Of a stretch of DNA of 42,404 bases, positions 1 to 10,998 are shown one piece after another. Position 1 is the first letter of the stretch, and every line of letters starts with the position of its first letter. This DNA comes from Synechococcus sp. BO 8801 (GTDB taxonomy: Bacteria > Cyanobacteriota > Cyanobacteriia > PCC-6307 > Cyanobiaceae). The translations under genes were made by a program, and so were the position numbers. Below the pieces are notes generated by a model. That model was not told where the DNA came from, did not search any database, and was given only the letters and a program-made list of their open reading frames with translations. The stretch is taken from positions 1 through 42,404 of the forward strand of contig NZ_NQKY01000024.1 of assembly GCF_002252675.1 (NCBI RefSeq), in the 5' to 3' direction.

Positions 1-317
1 CGCGCGGCTGGCCGACGGCGCCAGTGCTCCCAGGAGAAGCGGCCCCGCTCGACGGCCTCCCGCACCCGGGCCAGCTGGTCGAGGGCGGCGGCCACCCCCT
101 CCGCCGTGGCCGGCAGCCCCAGGCTGATCCGCTGCACCGGCCGCGCCGCCGTGCCCTTCGGACAGGGCAGGGGGCCGCGCAGACCAAGCCGGTGCTGGCG
201 GATCTCCAGCCGCAGGCAGGTGCCCGAGGCCGCCAGCTGGCGGTTCTGCCGCTGCACCAGTTCTGTCAGATCGGCGGCCGGGGGGATGGTGGGGCGATCG
301 GGGAGCTGAGCCGGAAG
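1..317 (-). CDS. Site-specific recombinase/integrase-like protein, N-terminal part (runs off left edge)
   Basis: The minus strand is open from an in-frame TAG at 318-320 to the window edge and reads as real protein. It includes [37 protein letters not shown] and a helix with [17 protein letters not shown]. Short beta segments followed by a helix of this kind are seen at the N-terminus (Arm/SAM-like region) of cyanobacterial tyrosine recombinases, often encoded beside hemH. The catalytic domain would lie outside the window. No ATG occurs in the open stretch. A GTG at 257-255 is the clearest conventional start, but similarity-like sequence extends upstream of it, so the given end is the limit of the open frame. 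The identity rests on recalled resemblance, so it is tentative. Confidence 0.5.
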
Positions 318-417
318 CTACCCCTGCCGTCCCGGGGCCGCCAGGGCAGGGGGGGTGACCCGCCGGGCAGCCGCCGGTGGGGAGGCGGGGTTACGCTCTG
401 CCTTTCTGATCGAAGGC

Positions 418-1593
418 ATGGCCAGGGTCGGCGTGCTGCTGCTGAACCTCGGCGGTCCGGAGCGGATCGAGGACGTCGGGCCATTCCTCTACAACCTGTT
501 CTCCGATCCGGAGATCATCCGCCTGCCCACGCCGGCGCTGCAGAAACCCCTGGCCTGGCTGATCAGCACCCTGCGCAGCGGCAAGTCGAAGGAGGCCTAC
601 CGCTCCATCGGCGGCGGCTCTCCCCTGCGCCGCATCACCGAGCAGCAGGCCCGGGAGCTGCAGAGCCGCCTGCGCCAGGAGGGTGTCGATGCCACCAGCT
701 ACGTGGCGATGCGCTACTGGCACCCCTTCACCGAATCGGCGGTGGGCGACATCAAGGCCGACGGCGTGGAGGAGGTGGTGGTGCTGCCGCTCTATCCCCA
801 CTTCTCGATCAGCACCAGCGGCTCCAGCTTCCGGGAGCTGCAGCGCCTCCGCCAGGCCGACCCGGCCTTCCGCCGCCTGCCGATCCGCTGCATCCGCAGC
901 TGGTACGACCATCCCGGCTACATCAATGCCATGGCCGGGCTGATCGCCCGGGAGATCGGCAACTGCGAGACACCGGCGTCGGCCCACATCTTCTTCAGTG
1001 CCCACGGGGTGCCCAAGAGCTACGTGGAGGAGGCCGGCGACCCCTATCAGAAGGAGATCGAAGCCTGCGCCGCGCTGGTGATGGAGCGCCTCGAACAGCT
1101 GCTGGGCCATCCCAACCCCTCCACCCTCGCCTACCAGAGCCGGGTGGGGCCGGTGGAATGGCTCAAGCCCTACACCGAGGATGCCCTGCGGGAACTCGGG
1201 GAGCAGGGTGTCCAGGAGCTGGTGGTGGTGCCGATCAGCTTCGTCAGCGAACACATCGAGACCCTCGAGGAGATCGACATCGAGTATCGGGAGATCGCCA
1301 CCGAGGCCGGCATCAGCCACTTCCGCCGGGTGCCGGCCCTCGACACAGACCCCACCTTCATCCAGGGCCTCGCCGACCTGGTGCACGAAGCCATGGCGGG
1401 CCCGGAGGTGAACCTCGACATGGCGGCCCAGCTGCCCAAGAAGGTGAAGCTCTACCCCCAGGACAAATGGGCCTGGGGCTGGAACAACAGCTCCGAGGTC
1501 TGGAATGGTCGCCTGGCGATGGTCGGATTCTCCGCTTTTCTGCTGGAATTGCTCACCGGTCACGGCCCGCTGCATGCCCTTGGACTGCTCTGA
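418..1593 (+). CDS. hemH: Ferrochelatase with C-terminal chlorophyll-binding-like tail
   Basis: Inserts Fe2+ into protoporphyrin IX to make protoheme, at the heme/chlorophyll branch point. The 391-aa protein opens with [12 protein letters not shown], the ferrochelatase N-terminal signature, and carries the FSAHGVP segment with the catalytic His and [19 protein letters not shown] with the metal-side Glu residues. After the catalytic domain a linker leads to [10 protein letters not shown] and a hydrophobic helix. This matches the ExxNGRxAMxGF chlorophyll a/b-binding (CAB/Hlip) motif known on cyanobacterial and plastid ferrochelatases. That tail is thought to anchor the enzyme in the thylakoid and to bind pigment. 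The ATG is chosen because homologues start just before the VLLLNLGG motif. The next gene overlaps the 3' end by 20 bases. Confidence 0.96.
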   Translation: MARVGVLLLNLGGPERIEDVGPFLYNLFSDPEIIRLPTPALQKPLAWLISTLRSGKSKEAYRSIGGGSPLRRITEQQARELQSRLRQEGVDATSYVAMRYWHPFTESAVGDIKADGVEEVVVLPLYPHFSISTSGSSFRELQRLRQADPAFRRLPIRCIRSWYDHPGYINAMAGLIAREIGNCETPASAHIFFSAHGVPKSYVEEAGDPYQKEIEACAALVMERLEQLLGHPNPSTLAYQSRVGPVEWLKPYTEDALRELGEQGVQELVVVPISFVSEHIETLEEIDIEYREIATEAGISHFRRVPALDTDPTFIQGLADLVHEAMAGPEVNLDMAAQLPKKVKLYPQDKWAWGWNNSSEVWNGRLAMVGFSAFLLELLTGHGPLHALGLL

Positions 1594-2188
1594 CCGCCCA
1601 AGGCGCACCGGCCTGCGGAGCCGTTCGCTGGTGATCGCCGCCACCCTGGGGCTGAGCAGCCAGACCCTGCCCGCCGAGGCCCGCAACGCCAGCCTCTGGG
1701 TCAGGGGGGTGTTTCCGGTGGCGAGCTTCGCCGGCTACACGAGCGGTTTCGGCATGCGCTCCCATCCCCTCAGCGGCGACGTCCGTCCCCACTACGGCAT
1801 CGACATCGCCGCGCCCCTGGGATCGCCGATCCGCAGCTGGTGGGCCGGAACGGTGAGCGAGGTGATCGTCGACGGTGGCTGCGGCAACGGACTGGTGATC
1901 CGCTCGGGCAGCTACGAACACATCTACTGCCACCTCGGAGGCCAGGCCGGCAACGGTGTCTACCGCAGCGGCGGCGTCCTGCTCCGGGAGGGGCAGCGGG
2001 TGGCCACCGGCCAGGTGATCGGCCATGTCGGCCTCACGGGCAGCACCACCGGCCCCCACCTCCACTGGGGCATGCGTTACCGGGGCGCCTGGATGGATCC
2101 GGCCCGAGTGTTGCGGGCCATGGCGGAGAGCCGCCGTCAGCGCAACCCAAACCCCCTCCAGCGACCTAACCTTGGTGTCTTCCGCTGA
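1574..2188 (+). CDS. M23 (LytM/lysostaphin-like) peptidase, exported
   Basis: Putative zinc endopeptidase acting on peptidoglycan cross-links in the periplasm. The 204-aa product has a basic N-terminus followed by a hydrophobic stretch ([18 protein letters not shown]) ending in an AxA-type signal-peptidase site. The M23 core follows, with [14 protein letters not shown] carrying the first His and Asp zinc ligands and GPHLHWG carrying the HxH motif. Both metal motifs are intact, so activity is expected. The ATG overlaps the end of hemH, so the two are probably co-transcribed. The polar C-terminal tail is short and has no extra cell-wall-binding domain. Confidence 0.88.
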   Translation: MPLDCSDRPRRTGLRSRSLVIAATLGLSSQTLPAEARNASLWVRGVFPVASFAGYTSGFGMRSHPLSGDVRPHYGIDIAAPLGSPIRSWWAGTVSEVIVDGGCGNGLVIRSGSYEHIYCHLGGQAGNGVYRSGGVLLREGQRVATGQVIGHVGLTGSTTGPHLHWGMRYRGAWMDPARVLRAMAESRRQRNPNPLQRPNLGVFR

Positions 2189-2283
2189 TGGTTCCGAGAC
2201 CCCTGCCCGGATGCCTGGCTCCCGGGCCGACCGCTCTCCCATCCTGACGATTTCCTCCCCTTCGCCCGACCCCAGCCGCCGCC

Positions 2284-4179
2284 GTGACGCTCACGCCCCT
2301 TCCCTCCGCCATCGCCGCCGCCGGGACCAGCAGCCCCAGTGCTCCCGCCCCTGAGGCGTCGCAGCCGTCGTCGGCGCCGATGCGGGTGAGCGGGGCCTAC
2401 GCCCTGATGGATGCCCTGCACCGCCACGGCGTCCGCCACATCTTCGGCTATCCGGGCGGAGCGATCCTGCCCATCTACGACGAGCTCCACAAGGCGGAGG
2501 CCCGGGGCTGGCTGAAGCACATCCTGGTGCGCCACGAGCAGGGCGGCACCCACGCCGCCGATGCCTACGCCCGTGCCACCGGCCGGGTGGGCGTCTGCTT
2601 CGGCACCTCCGGCCCCGGTGCCACCAACCTGGTCACCGGCATCGCCACGGCCCAGATGGATTCGGTGCCGATGGTGGTCATCACCGGCCAGGTGCCCCGG
2701 GCCGCCATCGGCACCGACGCCTTCCAGGAAACCGACATCTTCGGCATCACCCTGCCGATCGTGAAGCACTCCTGGGTGGTGCGCGACCCGGCCGACATCG
2801 GCCGCATCGTGGCGGAGGCCTTCCTGATCGCCGCCAGCGGCCGCCCGGGCCCGGTGCTGATCGACGTGCCCAAGGATGTGGGTGCCGAGGAGTTCGACTA
2901 CACCCCCGTGGCTCCGGGATCGGCGATCCCCTCGGGCTTCAAGCGTTCGCCGGCCCCCAGACCGGAGGCCATCGAGGACGCCCTGACCCTGATCCGCCAG
3001 GCCCGGCGCCCCCTGCTCTACGTCGGTGGCGGCGCCATCGCCTCCGACGCCCACGCCGAGGTGCACCAGCTGGCCGAACGCTTCCGGCTGCCGGTCACCA
3101 CCACCCTTATGGGCAAGGGGGCCTTCGACGAGAACCATCCCCTGGCCGTCGGCATGCTCGGCATGCACGGCACCGCCTACGCCAACTTCGCCGTCACCGA
3201 GTGCGACCTGCTGATCGCCGTCGGGGCCCGCTTCGATGACCGGGTCACCGGCCGCCTCGACAGCTTCGCCCCCCGGGCCCAGGTGATCCACATCGACATC
3301 GATGCGGCCGAGGTGGGCAAGAACCGGGTTCCCGAGGTGCCGGTCGTCTCCGATGTCAAGCAGGCCCTGGAGGCCCTGCTGCAGGCCTCGGTCGGCGAGG
3401 GCTCCAACCGCCGCACCGACGCCTGGCTCGAGCGCATCGACACCTGGAAGCACCACTACCCCCTGGTGATCCCCCAGCCCACCGGCGAGATCGCGCCGCA
3501 GGAGGTGGTGATCGCCCTGCGGGAGCTGGCCTCCGAGGCCTTCTTCACCACCGATGTGGGCCAGCACCAGATGTGGGCGGCCCAGTTCCTGCGCAACGGA
3601 CCCCGGCGCTGGATCAGCAGTGCCGGCCTGGGCACCATGGGCTTCGGCATGCCCGCCGCCATGGGCGTCCAGACCGCCTTCCCCGACGAGACGGTGATCT
3701 GTGTGGCCGGTGATGCCAGCATCCTGATGAACATCCAGGAACTGGGCACCCTCAGCCAGTACCAGCTGCCGGTGAAGGTGGTGGTGCTCAACAACGGCTG
3801 GCAGGGGATGGTGCGTCAGTGGCAGGAGAGCTTCTACGAAGAGCGCTACTCCAGTTCCGAGATGACCGGCGGCATGCCCGATTTCCCCGCTCTCGCCGAA
3901 GCCTTCGGCGTCAAGGGCATCGGCATCACCGACCGGGACCAGCTGCGGTCCGGTCTGGCCGAGGCGCTGGCCCATCCGGGTCCGGTGTTCGTCGATGTGC
4001 GCGTGCGCCGCAACGAGAACTGCTACCCGATGGTGCCCCCCGGCGCCAGCAACGCCCAGATGGTGGGCCTGCCCAGCCATCCCGAGCTGGCCATCGACAC
4101 CATCCGCCAGTGCAATGCCTGCGGCAGCACCACCGCCAGTGCCCACCTGTTCTGTCCCAGTTGCGGCGCCAAACTCTGA
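2284..4179 (+). CDS. ilvB: Acetolactate synthase large subunit with a C-terminal zinc-ribbon tail
   Basis: ThDP-, FAD- and Mg-dependent enzyme that condenses pyruvate to acetolactate (or makes acetohydroxybutyrate), the first step of valine/leucine/isoleucine synthesis. The 631-aa protein has the N-terminal ThDP-domain segment [13 protein letters not shown], the activating Glu in [32 protein letters not shown], the central FAD-binding domain and the C-terminal [12 protein letters not shown] motif. After the usual end ([12 protein letters not shown]) an extension carries two CxxC pairs, Cys610/613 and Cys624/627, resembling a zinc ribbon. The start is a GTG. A small N-terminal Ala/Ser/Pro-rich segment precedes the catalytic fold. 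No ilvN regulatory subunit is seen nearby. Confidence 0.95.
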   Translation: MTLTPLPSAIAAAGTSSPSAPAPEASQPSSAPMRVSGAYALMDALHRHGVRHIFGYPGGAILPIYDELHKAEARGWLKHILVRHEQGGTHAADAYARATGRVGVCFGTSGPGATNLVTGIATAQMDSVPMVVITGQVPRAAIGTDAFQETDIFGITLPIVKHSWVVRDPADIGRIVAEAFLIAASGRPGPVLIDVPKDVGAEEFDYTPVAPGSAIPSGFKRSPAPRPEAIEDALTLIRQARRPLLYVGGGAIASDAHAEVHQLAERFRLPVTTTLMGKGAFDENHPLAVGMLGMHGTAYANFAVTECDLLIAVGARFDDRVTGRLDSFAPRAQVIHIDIDAAEVGKNRVPEVPVVSDVKQALEALLQASVGEGSNRRTDAWLERIDTWKHHYPLVIPQPTGEIAPQEVVIALRELASEAFFTTDVGQHQMWAAQFLRNGPRRWISSAGLGTMGFGMPAAMGVQTAFPDETVICVAGDASILMNIQELGTLSQYQLPVKVVVLNNGWQGMVRQWQESFYEERYSSSEMTGGMPDFPALAEAFGVKGIGITDRDQLRSGLAEALAHPGPVFVDVRVRRNENCYPMVPPGASNAQMVGLPSHPELAIDTIRQCNACGSTTASAHLFCPSCGAKL

Positions 4180-4517
4180 ACCTCCTCGCGCTCCTGCTGG
4201 CCCTGGTGATCGCCTTTCCGGGTGCTGCGGAGGCTGCGGAGGTGTTCCAGGTGCGCAGCGGCACCCTGCTCCAGGTGGGTGATGGCAACCGCAGCTACCC
4301 CGTGGAACTGGCCTGCATGGAACTGGCGCCAGGCCAGGAAACCGAGGCGATCAGCTGGCTGCGGCAGGCCCTGCCCCGCCGCACCAGGGTGAATCTGCGC
4401 CCCATGGGCCAGCGGGACGGCACCCTGCTGGCCAGGGTGAGCCTGCTGGCCGGCGGCGACGACATCGCCGACGGCCTGATCGCTGCCGGCCTGGCCCGTC
4501 CGGAGGCCTGTCCATGA
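4161..4517 (+). CDS. SNase-like exported protein, probably non-catalytic
   Basis: The 118-aa product begins inside the last codons of ilvB in another frame. A TTG start at 4161 gives [20 protein letters not shown], a good signal peptide ending near AEAAE. A CTG at 4176 or an internal GTG are alternatives. The mature part follows the order of the staphylococcal-nuclease OB fold: [22 protein letters not shown], a helix with AISWLRQAL, then LLARVSLL and [13 protein letters not shown]. The positions expected to hold the active-site arginines appear replaced (VEL instead of VRL, and DGTLLA instead of the usual GRxLA). It is therefore called SNase-like rather than a nuclease. It overlaps the following gene by four bases. 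Confidence 0.65.
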   Translation: MRRQTLNLLALLLALVIAFPGAAEAAEVFQVRSGTLLQVGDGNRSYPVELACMELAPGQETEAISWLRQALPRRTRVNLRPMGQRDGTLLARVSLLAGGDDIADGLIAAGLARPEACP

Positions 4518-4753
4518 GCCTCAACCGCACCGCCAAGGGCATCGTGCTGGTGCCCACCCTGCTGCTGGGCGGGGCCTTCCTGGCCGCCGGCACCTGGGTC
4601 GACGGTCCCGCCGCCGCCAACCGGAGCCTGGCCCTCACCCTCGGCGGCATCCTCATGGGAGCCGGCCTGCTGGCCCAGCTGCTGCCAGAATCCGACCCGA
4701 CCCCCACCGACCCCAACCCGGACCCCAACCCGGACGCCAACCCCGAACCCTGA
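4514..4753 (+). CDS. Small membrane protein with Pro/Asn/Asp repeat tail
   Basis: A 79-aa protein whose ATG overlaps the stop of the preceding gene (ATGA), implying translational coupling. Two hydrophobic helices are visible, GIVLVPTLLLGGAFLAAGTWV and LALTLGGILMGAGLLAQLL. They are separated by a short polar turn and followed by an acidic, proline-rich tail built from PNPD-type units. No catalytic motif is recognised. The family is unknown to me. The topology suggests an inner- or thylakoid-membrane hairpin with both ends on one side. Confidence 0.7.
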   Translation: MSLNRTAKGIVLVPTLLLGGAFLAAGTWVDGPAAANRSLALTLGGILMGAGLLAQLLPESDPTPTDPNPDPNPDANPEP

Positions 4754-4828
4754 GGGACGACCAAAGATCACAGCCCGGCGCCGGCACGGGTGGGCGGGCC
4801 CAGAGTTGGCTCAGTCAGGGCGAAGGGG

Positions 4829-7297
<2,469 letters not shown>

Positions 7298-7320
7298 CGG
7301 GGCCGGTCTCCGGTCCCCCT

Positions 7321-7360
7321 CAGCAAGCGGCCTGGCGGATCAGCAAGCGGCCTGGCGGAG
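7321..7360. repeat. Tandem 20-bp repeat, two copies
   Basis: Two adjacent 20-base copies (7321-7340 and 7341-7360) differ only at their last base. They begin about 24 bases after the ppsA stop and contain the end of the weak minus-strand frame. Each copy has a CAAGCGGCCTGGCGG core. This may be a small repeat expansion, and no mobile-element features flank it. Confidence 0.85.
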
Positions 7361-7495
7361 CCGCACCGGCTCAGAGCTTGCCGGCGCACCGACCCCCTCG
7401 AACCAGAGACGCCAGAGCAGCAGGGCATGGGCACCGCAGCGCACCGCGCAGAGCGCCGCCAGACCCATGCAGAGGGGGCAATGAGCCAGACCCAT
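7340..7495 (-). CDS. Possible small Cys-rich protein, unrecognised
   Basis: A 51-aa reading frame starting at an ATG encodes MGLAHCPLCMGLAALCAV followed by RCGAHALLLWRLWFEG. The four Cys residues and a compact hydrophobic/aromatic segment look more protein-like than the surrounding frames. No ribosome binding site is evident, and the stop codon lies within the tandem repeat. It could equally be a chance frame in GC-rich intergenic DNA. Confidence 0.3.
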   Translation of the reverse strand: MGLAHCPLCMGLAALCAVRCGAHALLLWRLWFEGVGAPASSEPVRLRQAAC

Positions 7496-7614
7496 CCGAA
7501 ATCCGGCCCCAGGCGCGATCAGGTTCCACCTTCGCACCTTCTGCGGCGGATCGGCAGGGGACGCCACAAGCGTTGGCCCCCGTCCGGCGCGTTGGCGCCC
7601 GCCCCGCCGTGCCC

Positions 7615-7620
7615 TAGAAC
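7615..7620 (+). promoter_or_regulatory. Candidate -10 element for the FAD oxidoreductase gene
   Basis: TAGAAC lies 27 bases before the GTG start, a spacing shared with several other candidate -10 elements in this window. No convincing -35 box is visible. The call rests on position and partial match to TATAAT only. Confidence 0.3.
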
Positions 7621-7647
7621 GCCAGCAGCCCTCCAACCGCCACGGCC

Positions 7648-9330
7648 GTGCTGCGCCTCAGCGAGCTGAAACTGCCGCTCGATCACAGCGCCGCCGACCT
7701 GGAGGCGGCCATCACCCAGCGGCTGCGGCTCGCCCCCGGTGAGCTGCGCGGCCATCACCTGGTGAAGCGCAGCGTCGATGCCCGGCGGCGCGGTGCCATC
7801 GCCCTGGTGTACTGCCTCGACCTGGAGCTGGAGGCCGGCGCCAGACGCCGCCTGCTGCGCCGCTTCGCCGGCGACCCCCACCTGCGTCCGACACCGGACA
7901 GCCGCTACCGCCCGGTGGCCCGGGCCGAGGGGGCCGGCGCGGAGCTGCGCCCGGTCGTGGTGGGCGCCGGACCCTGCGGCTACTTCGCCGCCCTGCTGCT
8001 GGCCCAGATGGGCTGGCGGCCGCTGCTGCTGGAACGCGGCAAGGCGGTGAAGGAGCGCACCGCAGACACCTTCGGCTTCTGGCAGGGCCGCCGCCGCTTC
8101 GATCCCGGCTCCAATGCCCAGTTCGGCGAAGGGGGAGCCGGCACCTTCTCCGACGGCAAGCTCTACAGCCAGGTGAGCGAGAACCCCGCCTACATCCGCA
8201 AGGTGCTGGAGGAGCTGGTGGCGGCCGGGGCCGATCCGGAGATCCTCACCCTGCACCACCCCCACATCGGCACCTTCAAGCTGGCCACGGTGGTGCGGGG
8301 GCTGCGGGCCCGGATCGAGGCCCTGGGGGGCGAGGTCCGTTTCGGTCAGCACGTGGTCGAGCTGCTGCTGGGGGAAGGACCCGAGCGGCGCCTGGCGGGC
8401 GTGCGGCTGGCCGACGGCACCGCCATCGCCACCCAGCATCTGGTGCTGGCTCCGGGCCACAGCGCCCGGGACACCTTCGCGATGCTGCACCGCCTCGGTG
8501 TGGCCATGGAGCCGAAGCCCTTTGCGATCGGGGTGCGGATCGAGCATCCCCAGGCCCTGGTCGACCGGGCCCGCTGGGGGGAGGCGGCCGGCCATCCGCG
8601 GCTGGGCCCCGCCGAGTACAAGCTGGTGCACCACTGCAACGGCGAAGCCAACACCGGCCGCAGCGTCTACAGCTTCTGCATGTGCCCCGGCGGCCTGGTG
8701 GTGGGGGCCACCTCGGAGGAGGGCTGCGTGGTCACCAACGGCATGAGCCAGCACTCCCGCCGGGAGCGCAATGCCAACAGCGGCCTGGTGGTGCCGATCA
8801 CCCCGGAGGATCTGGCGCCCTACGCCCAGGACGGGGAGGAGGCCCTGGCCGGAATCGCCTTCCAGCGCCACTGGGAGCGGCAGGCCTTCGACGCCGGCGG
8901 CGGCGACTACCGGGCGCCGGCCCAGTGGCTGGAGGATTTCCTGGAGCACAGACCCAGCCGGGAGTCCCCCCAGGAGGCGGTGGTGGGGTCGTACCAGCCC
9001 GGCCTGCGCTTCGGCAGCCTGGACGGCTGCCTGCCGGCCTATGTGCTCGACGCGATCCGGGAGGCCCTGCCGGTCTTCGCCCGCCGCATCCCGGGCTACG
9101 CCATGGCAGGGGCCCTGCTGACCGGCGTCGAGACCCGCACCTCCTCGCCCCTGCGGCTGCAGCGCCACCCCACCGGGCTCGAGAGCCTCAACACCCCGGG
9201 ACTCTTCCCGGCCGGGGAGGGGGCCGGCCATGCCGGCGGCATCCTGTCGGCGGCGATCGACGGCATCAAGGTGGCCGAAGCGGTGGCCCTCAGCCTTGCG
9301 ACACCACACCGCTCCACTGCACCGCCCTGA
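7648..9330 (+). CDS. NAD(P)/FAD-dependent oxidoreductase (COG2509-type)
   Basis: A 560-aa flavoprotein of the uncharacterised 'FAD-utilising dehydrogenase' family found in cyanobacteria and plastids. An N-terminal domain of about 100 residues (LRLSELKLPLDHSAADL) precedes the Rossmann dinucleotide-binding motif VVVGAGPCGYFAALLLAQ. The next segments are GEGGAGTFSDGKLYSQVS and, near the end, GLFPAGEGAGHAGGILSAA, which completes the FAD site. Segments resembling HI0933-like flavoproteins lie between. The substrate is unknown. The start is a GTG placed just before the conserved N-terminal domain. Its 3' end overlaps the convergent PgeF-like gene by 41 bases. Confidence 0.88.
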   Translation: MLRLSELKLPLDHSAADLEAAITQRLRLAPGELRGHHLVKRSVDARRRGAIALVYCLDLELEAGARRRLLRRFAGDPHLRPTPDSRYRPVARAEGAGAELRPVVVGAGPCGYFAALLLAQMGWRPLLLERGKAVKERTADTFGFWQGRRRFDPGSNAQFGEGGAGTFSDGKLYSQVSENPAYIRKVLEELVAAGADPEILTLHHPHIGTFKLATVVRGLRARIEALGGEVRFGQHVVELLLGEGPERRLAGVRLADGTAIATQHLVLAPGHSARDTFAMLHRLGVAMEPKPFAIGVRIEHPQALVDRARWGEAAGHPRLGPAEYKLVHHCNGEANTGRSVYSFCMCPGGLVVGATSEEGCVVTNGMSQHSRRERNANSGLVVPITPEDLAPYAQDGEEALAGIAFQRHWERQAFDAGGGDYRAPAQWLEDFLEHRPSRESPQEAVVGSYQPGLRFGSLDGCLPAYVLDAIREALPVFARRIPGYAMAGALLTGVETRTSSPLRLQRHPTGLESLNTPGLFPAGEGAGHAGGILSAAIDGIKVAEAVALSLATPHRSTAPP

Positions 9331-10108
9331 CCCCGTCGCGGCGCCAGGAATGGAACAGGGCCGCTTCGGCCATGGTGCAGAGCGGGCAGAGGCCGATCCG
9401 CTCCGGGTCGATCCCCTGCCGTTCCAGCTGCAGCGCCGTGGCCCGACGGATATCCAGCCGGTCCCGGCCGGGGGCAGGGTCCGGCAGCAGGGCGCCGCAG
9501 CGCTCCAGATCGGCCAGGGCCCGCTCCTCCGGCGGCGGCCCGCTGCCCTCGGCCGCCATGGCGGCGGCCACCTGCAGGGTCACGGAGCGTTCCACCTGGT
9601 AGCGGAAGCCGGCCACGGCCGGACCCAGCGCCACCACAAGCCGGTCCCGGCTGGCGCCGTCCGCCACCAGCCCTTCGATCGCCGCCGGCACGATCCTGGC
9701 CGCGACCCCGCGCCAGCCCGCGTGGCAGGCCGCCACCCGGCCGCTGGCGGGGTCGGCGATCAGCACGGGGGTGCAGTCGGCCCCGCACACCCAGAGGCTC
9801 TGGCCGCCCCGGTCACTGCGCAGTCCGTCGGCCTCCGGCCAGGGCTCCCGGTCGGCGTCGGAGGCGGCCAGCACCGCACCGCCATGCACCTGGCGGGTGC
9901 GGTGCACGCTGACGCCGGCACTGATCGCACCGGCCAGCTCCTCGGGCGGCCGGCCCTGCCACTGGCGGGTGAAGAAGCCGTGCTCGAACGCCGCCAGCAG
10001 GTCGCACTGGAGATAGTGGCCGCCATAGGTGCCCACCCAGGTCCAGCCGGGAAGGTCGTTGAAGCCGGCATCGGGCCGATCGAAGGGGGGCTCGAGCGCC
10101 TCAGCCAT
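9290..10108 (-). CDS. pgeF: PgeF / multicopper laccase-domain protein (DUF152)
   Basis: A 272-aa member of the YfiH/PgeF family. Members have shown purine nucleoside phosphorylase and adenosine deaminase activity, and are often annotated as polyphenol oxidase. The zinc-site motifs are visible: VHRTRQVHGGAVL with the first His, CGADCTPVLIAD with the Cys, and ACHAGWRGVAARIV with the second His. IGLCPLCTMAEAALFHSWRRDG near the end matches the family's C-terminal CT...FxSxRRDG segment. The start lies five bases after the preceding Tab2-like gene, so the two are probably one transcript. It converges on and overlaps the FAD oxidoreductase. Confidence 0.87.
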   Translation of the reverse strand: MAEALEPPFDRPDAGFNDLPGWTWVGTYGGHYLQCDLLAAFEHGFFTRQWQGRPPEELAGAISAGVSVHRTRQVHGGAVLAASDADREPWPEADGLRSDRGGQSLWVCGADCTPVLIADPASGRVAACHAGWRGVAARIVPAAIEGLVADGASRDRLVVALGPAVAGFRYQVERSVTLQVAAAMAAEGSGPPPEERALADLERCGALLPDPAPGRDRLDIRRATALQLERQGIDPERIGLCPLCTMAEAALFHSWRRDGVRAVQWSGVVSQG

Positions 10109-10113
10109 GCGCC

Positions 10114-10998
10114 TCAGCCTTCGGGCAGGTCGCGCAGCAGCCAGAAGCCCTCGAGGCTGGAGGCCTCCTCGCTGGCCTGGATGGCGATGAACTGAAGACC
10201 GCCGGCCCGCTCCCTGGCCTCCGCCAGGGCCTGCTGGGCCAGCCGTGCCTCCTCCTCGGGCAGTCGCGCCAGGATCCAGCGATCCTCGAGGCCGGCCTCC
10301 AGCACCAGCTGGCCGCCGCTGACCTCCAGCCGGGTCGGCTCCAGGCCGGACAGCCAGCCGGCGATGGCCAGGGCCCGCCGGCGGCTGAACAGCCGGATGC
10401 CGGGCACCGGAGTGGCGGGATCAATGTCGGAGGGAAGGGCCACCAGGCCGGGGAAGGCGATCTCCCAGCCGCCGGCCTCGGCCAGCGTGGCGGCCGGCAG
10501 GGTGGCCCAGCCCCAGCTGTCACCCCGGGCCGCCTCGGGCAGGGGCAGGGCCACGGGGGGAATCGGCTGCGGTGGCGGGGCGAGGGGGCCGGCCATGTAG
10601 CCGGGCTCCAGGGGGTAGACGCTGGCCTGCCGCTCCCGCAGCCACTCGACCAGGCCGTAGCAACGCCGGCTCGGCACCAGCTCCAGGCCGAGCCCTTCGG
10701 CCGCCCGCTGCACCATGGCCCGCATCGAGCCGCGCCAGCAGCGCAGCCGCCGCGGCGGGCCGTAGCCCTGCTCGGCGGCCGCCGCCAGGGCCGCCTCGAT
10801 CGCCCCGCGCAGCCACTGGGAGTTGACGCTGGCGGCCGGACAGGCCATCGACCAGCGGAAGGGGTCCGGCGCCGGCTGCAGACCCTGCGTCGAGCAGATC
10901 AGCAGCTCCCAGCGCTTCTTGCCATCGGCCTCCAGGATCGGCCTGGAGTAGTAGTCGAGCTCCCAGTCAGGGCTGGGTGCCTGCACGGCTGGGCTCAT
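10114..10998 (-). CDS. Tab2/Atab2-like RNA-binding protein (DUF1092)
   Basis: A 294-aa protein recognised by WELDYYSRPILEADGKKRWELLI near the N-terminus and RLFSRRRALAIAGWLSGLEP in the C-terminal half. In Chlamydomonas Tab2 and Arabidopsis Atab2, the family promotes translation of photosystem I (psaB) mRNA. The cyanobacterial role is less clear, but photosystem biogenesis is the usual inference. A proline-rich linker separates the two halves. The start overlaps the stop of the S1-domain gene by four bases, so an RNA-binding S1 protein and a translation-factor-like protein are coupled. Confidence 0.85.
   Translation of the reverse strand: MSPAVQAPSPDWELDYYSRPILEADGKKRWELLICSTQGLQPAPDPFRWSMACPAASVNSQWLRGAIEAALAAAAEQGYGPPRRLRCWRGSMRAMVQRAAEGLGLELVPSRRCYGLVEWLRERQASVYPLEPGYMAGPLAPPPQPIPPVALPLPEAARGDSWGWATLPAATLAEAGGWEIAFPGLVALPSDIDPATPVPGIRLFSRRRALAIAGWLSGLEPTRLEVSGGQLVLEAGLEDRWILARLPEEEARLAQQALAEARERAGGLQFIAIQASEEASSLEGFWLLRDLPEG

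Larger units (their letters stand above)
7298..7647. other. Long gap between ppsA and the FAD oxidoreductase
   Basis: About 350 bases with no strong gene. It holds a tandem 20-bp repeat near its left end, one weak minus-strand reading frame (described separately) and a candidate -10 element close to the next start. No tRNA, terminator with a T-tract or CRISPR-like structure was seen. Confidence 0.6.

Noticed and set aside
24..1634. Long plus-strand frame overlapping hemH
   Set aside because: Arg/Pro/Gly-rich translation in a different frame from hemH, without any recognisable domain.
2137..4146. Long minus-strand frame antisense to ilvB
   Set aside because: The translation is His/Gly/Ala-rich and has no family motif, while ilvB on the plus strand has all its motifs.
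7380..7410. T-loop-like sequence GGTTCGAGGGGG on the minus strand
   Set aside because: The flanks do not form the T-stem, and no acceptor or anticodon arm is present, so it is not a tRNA.
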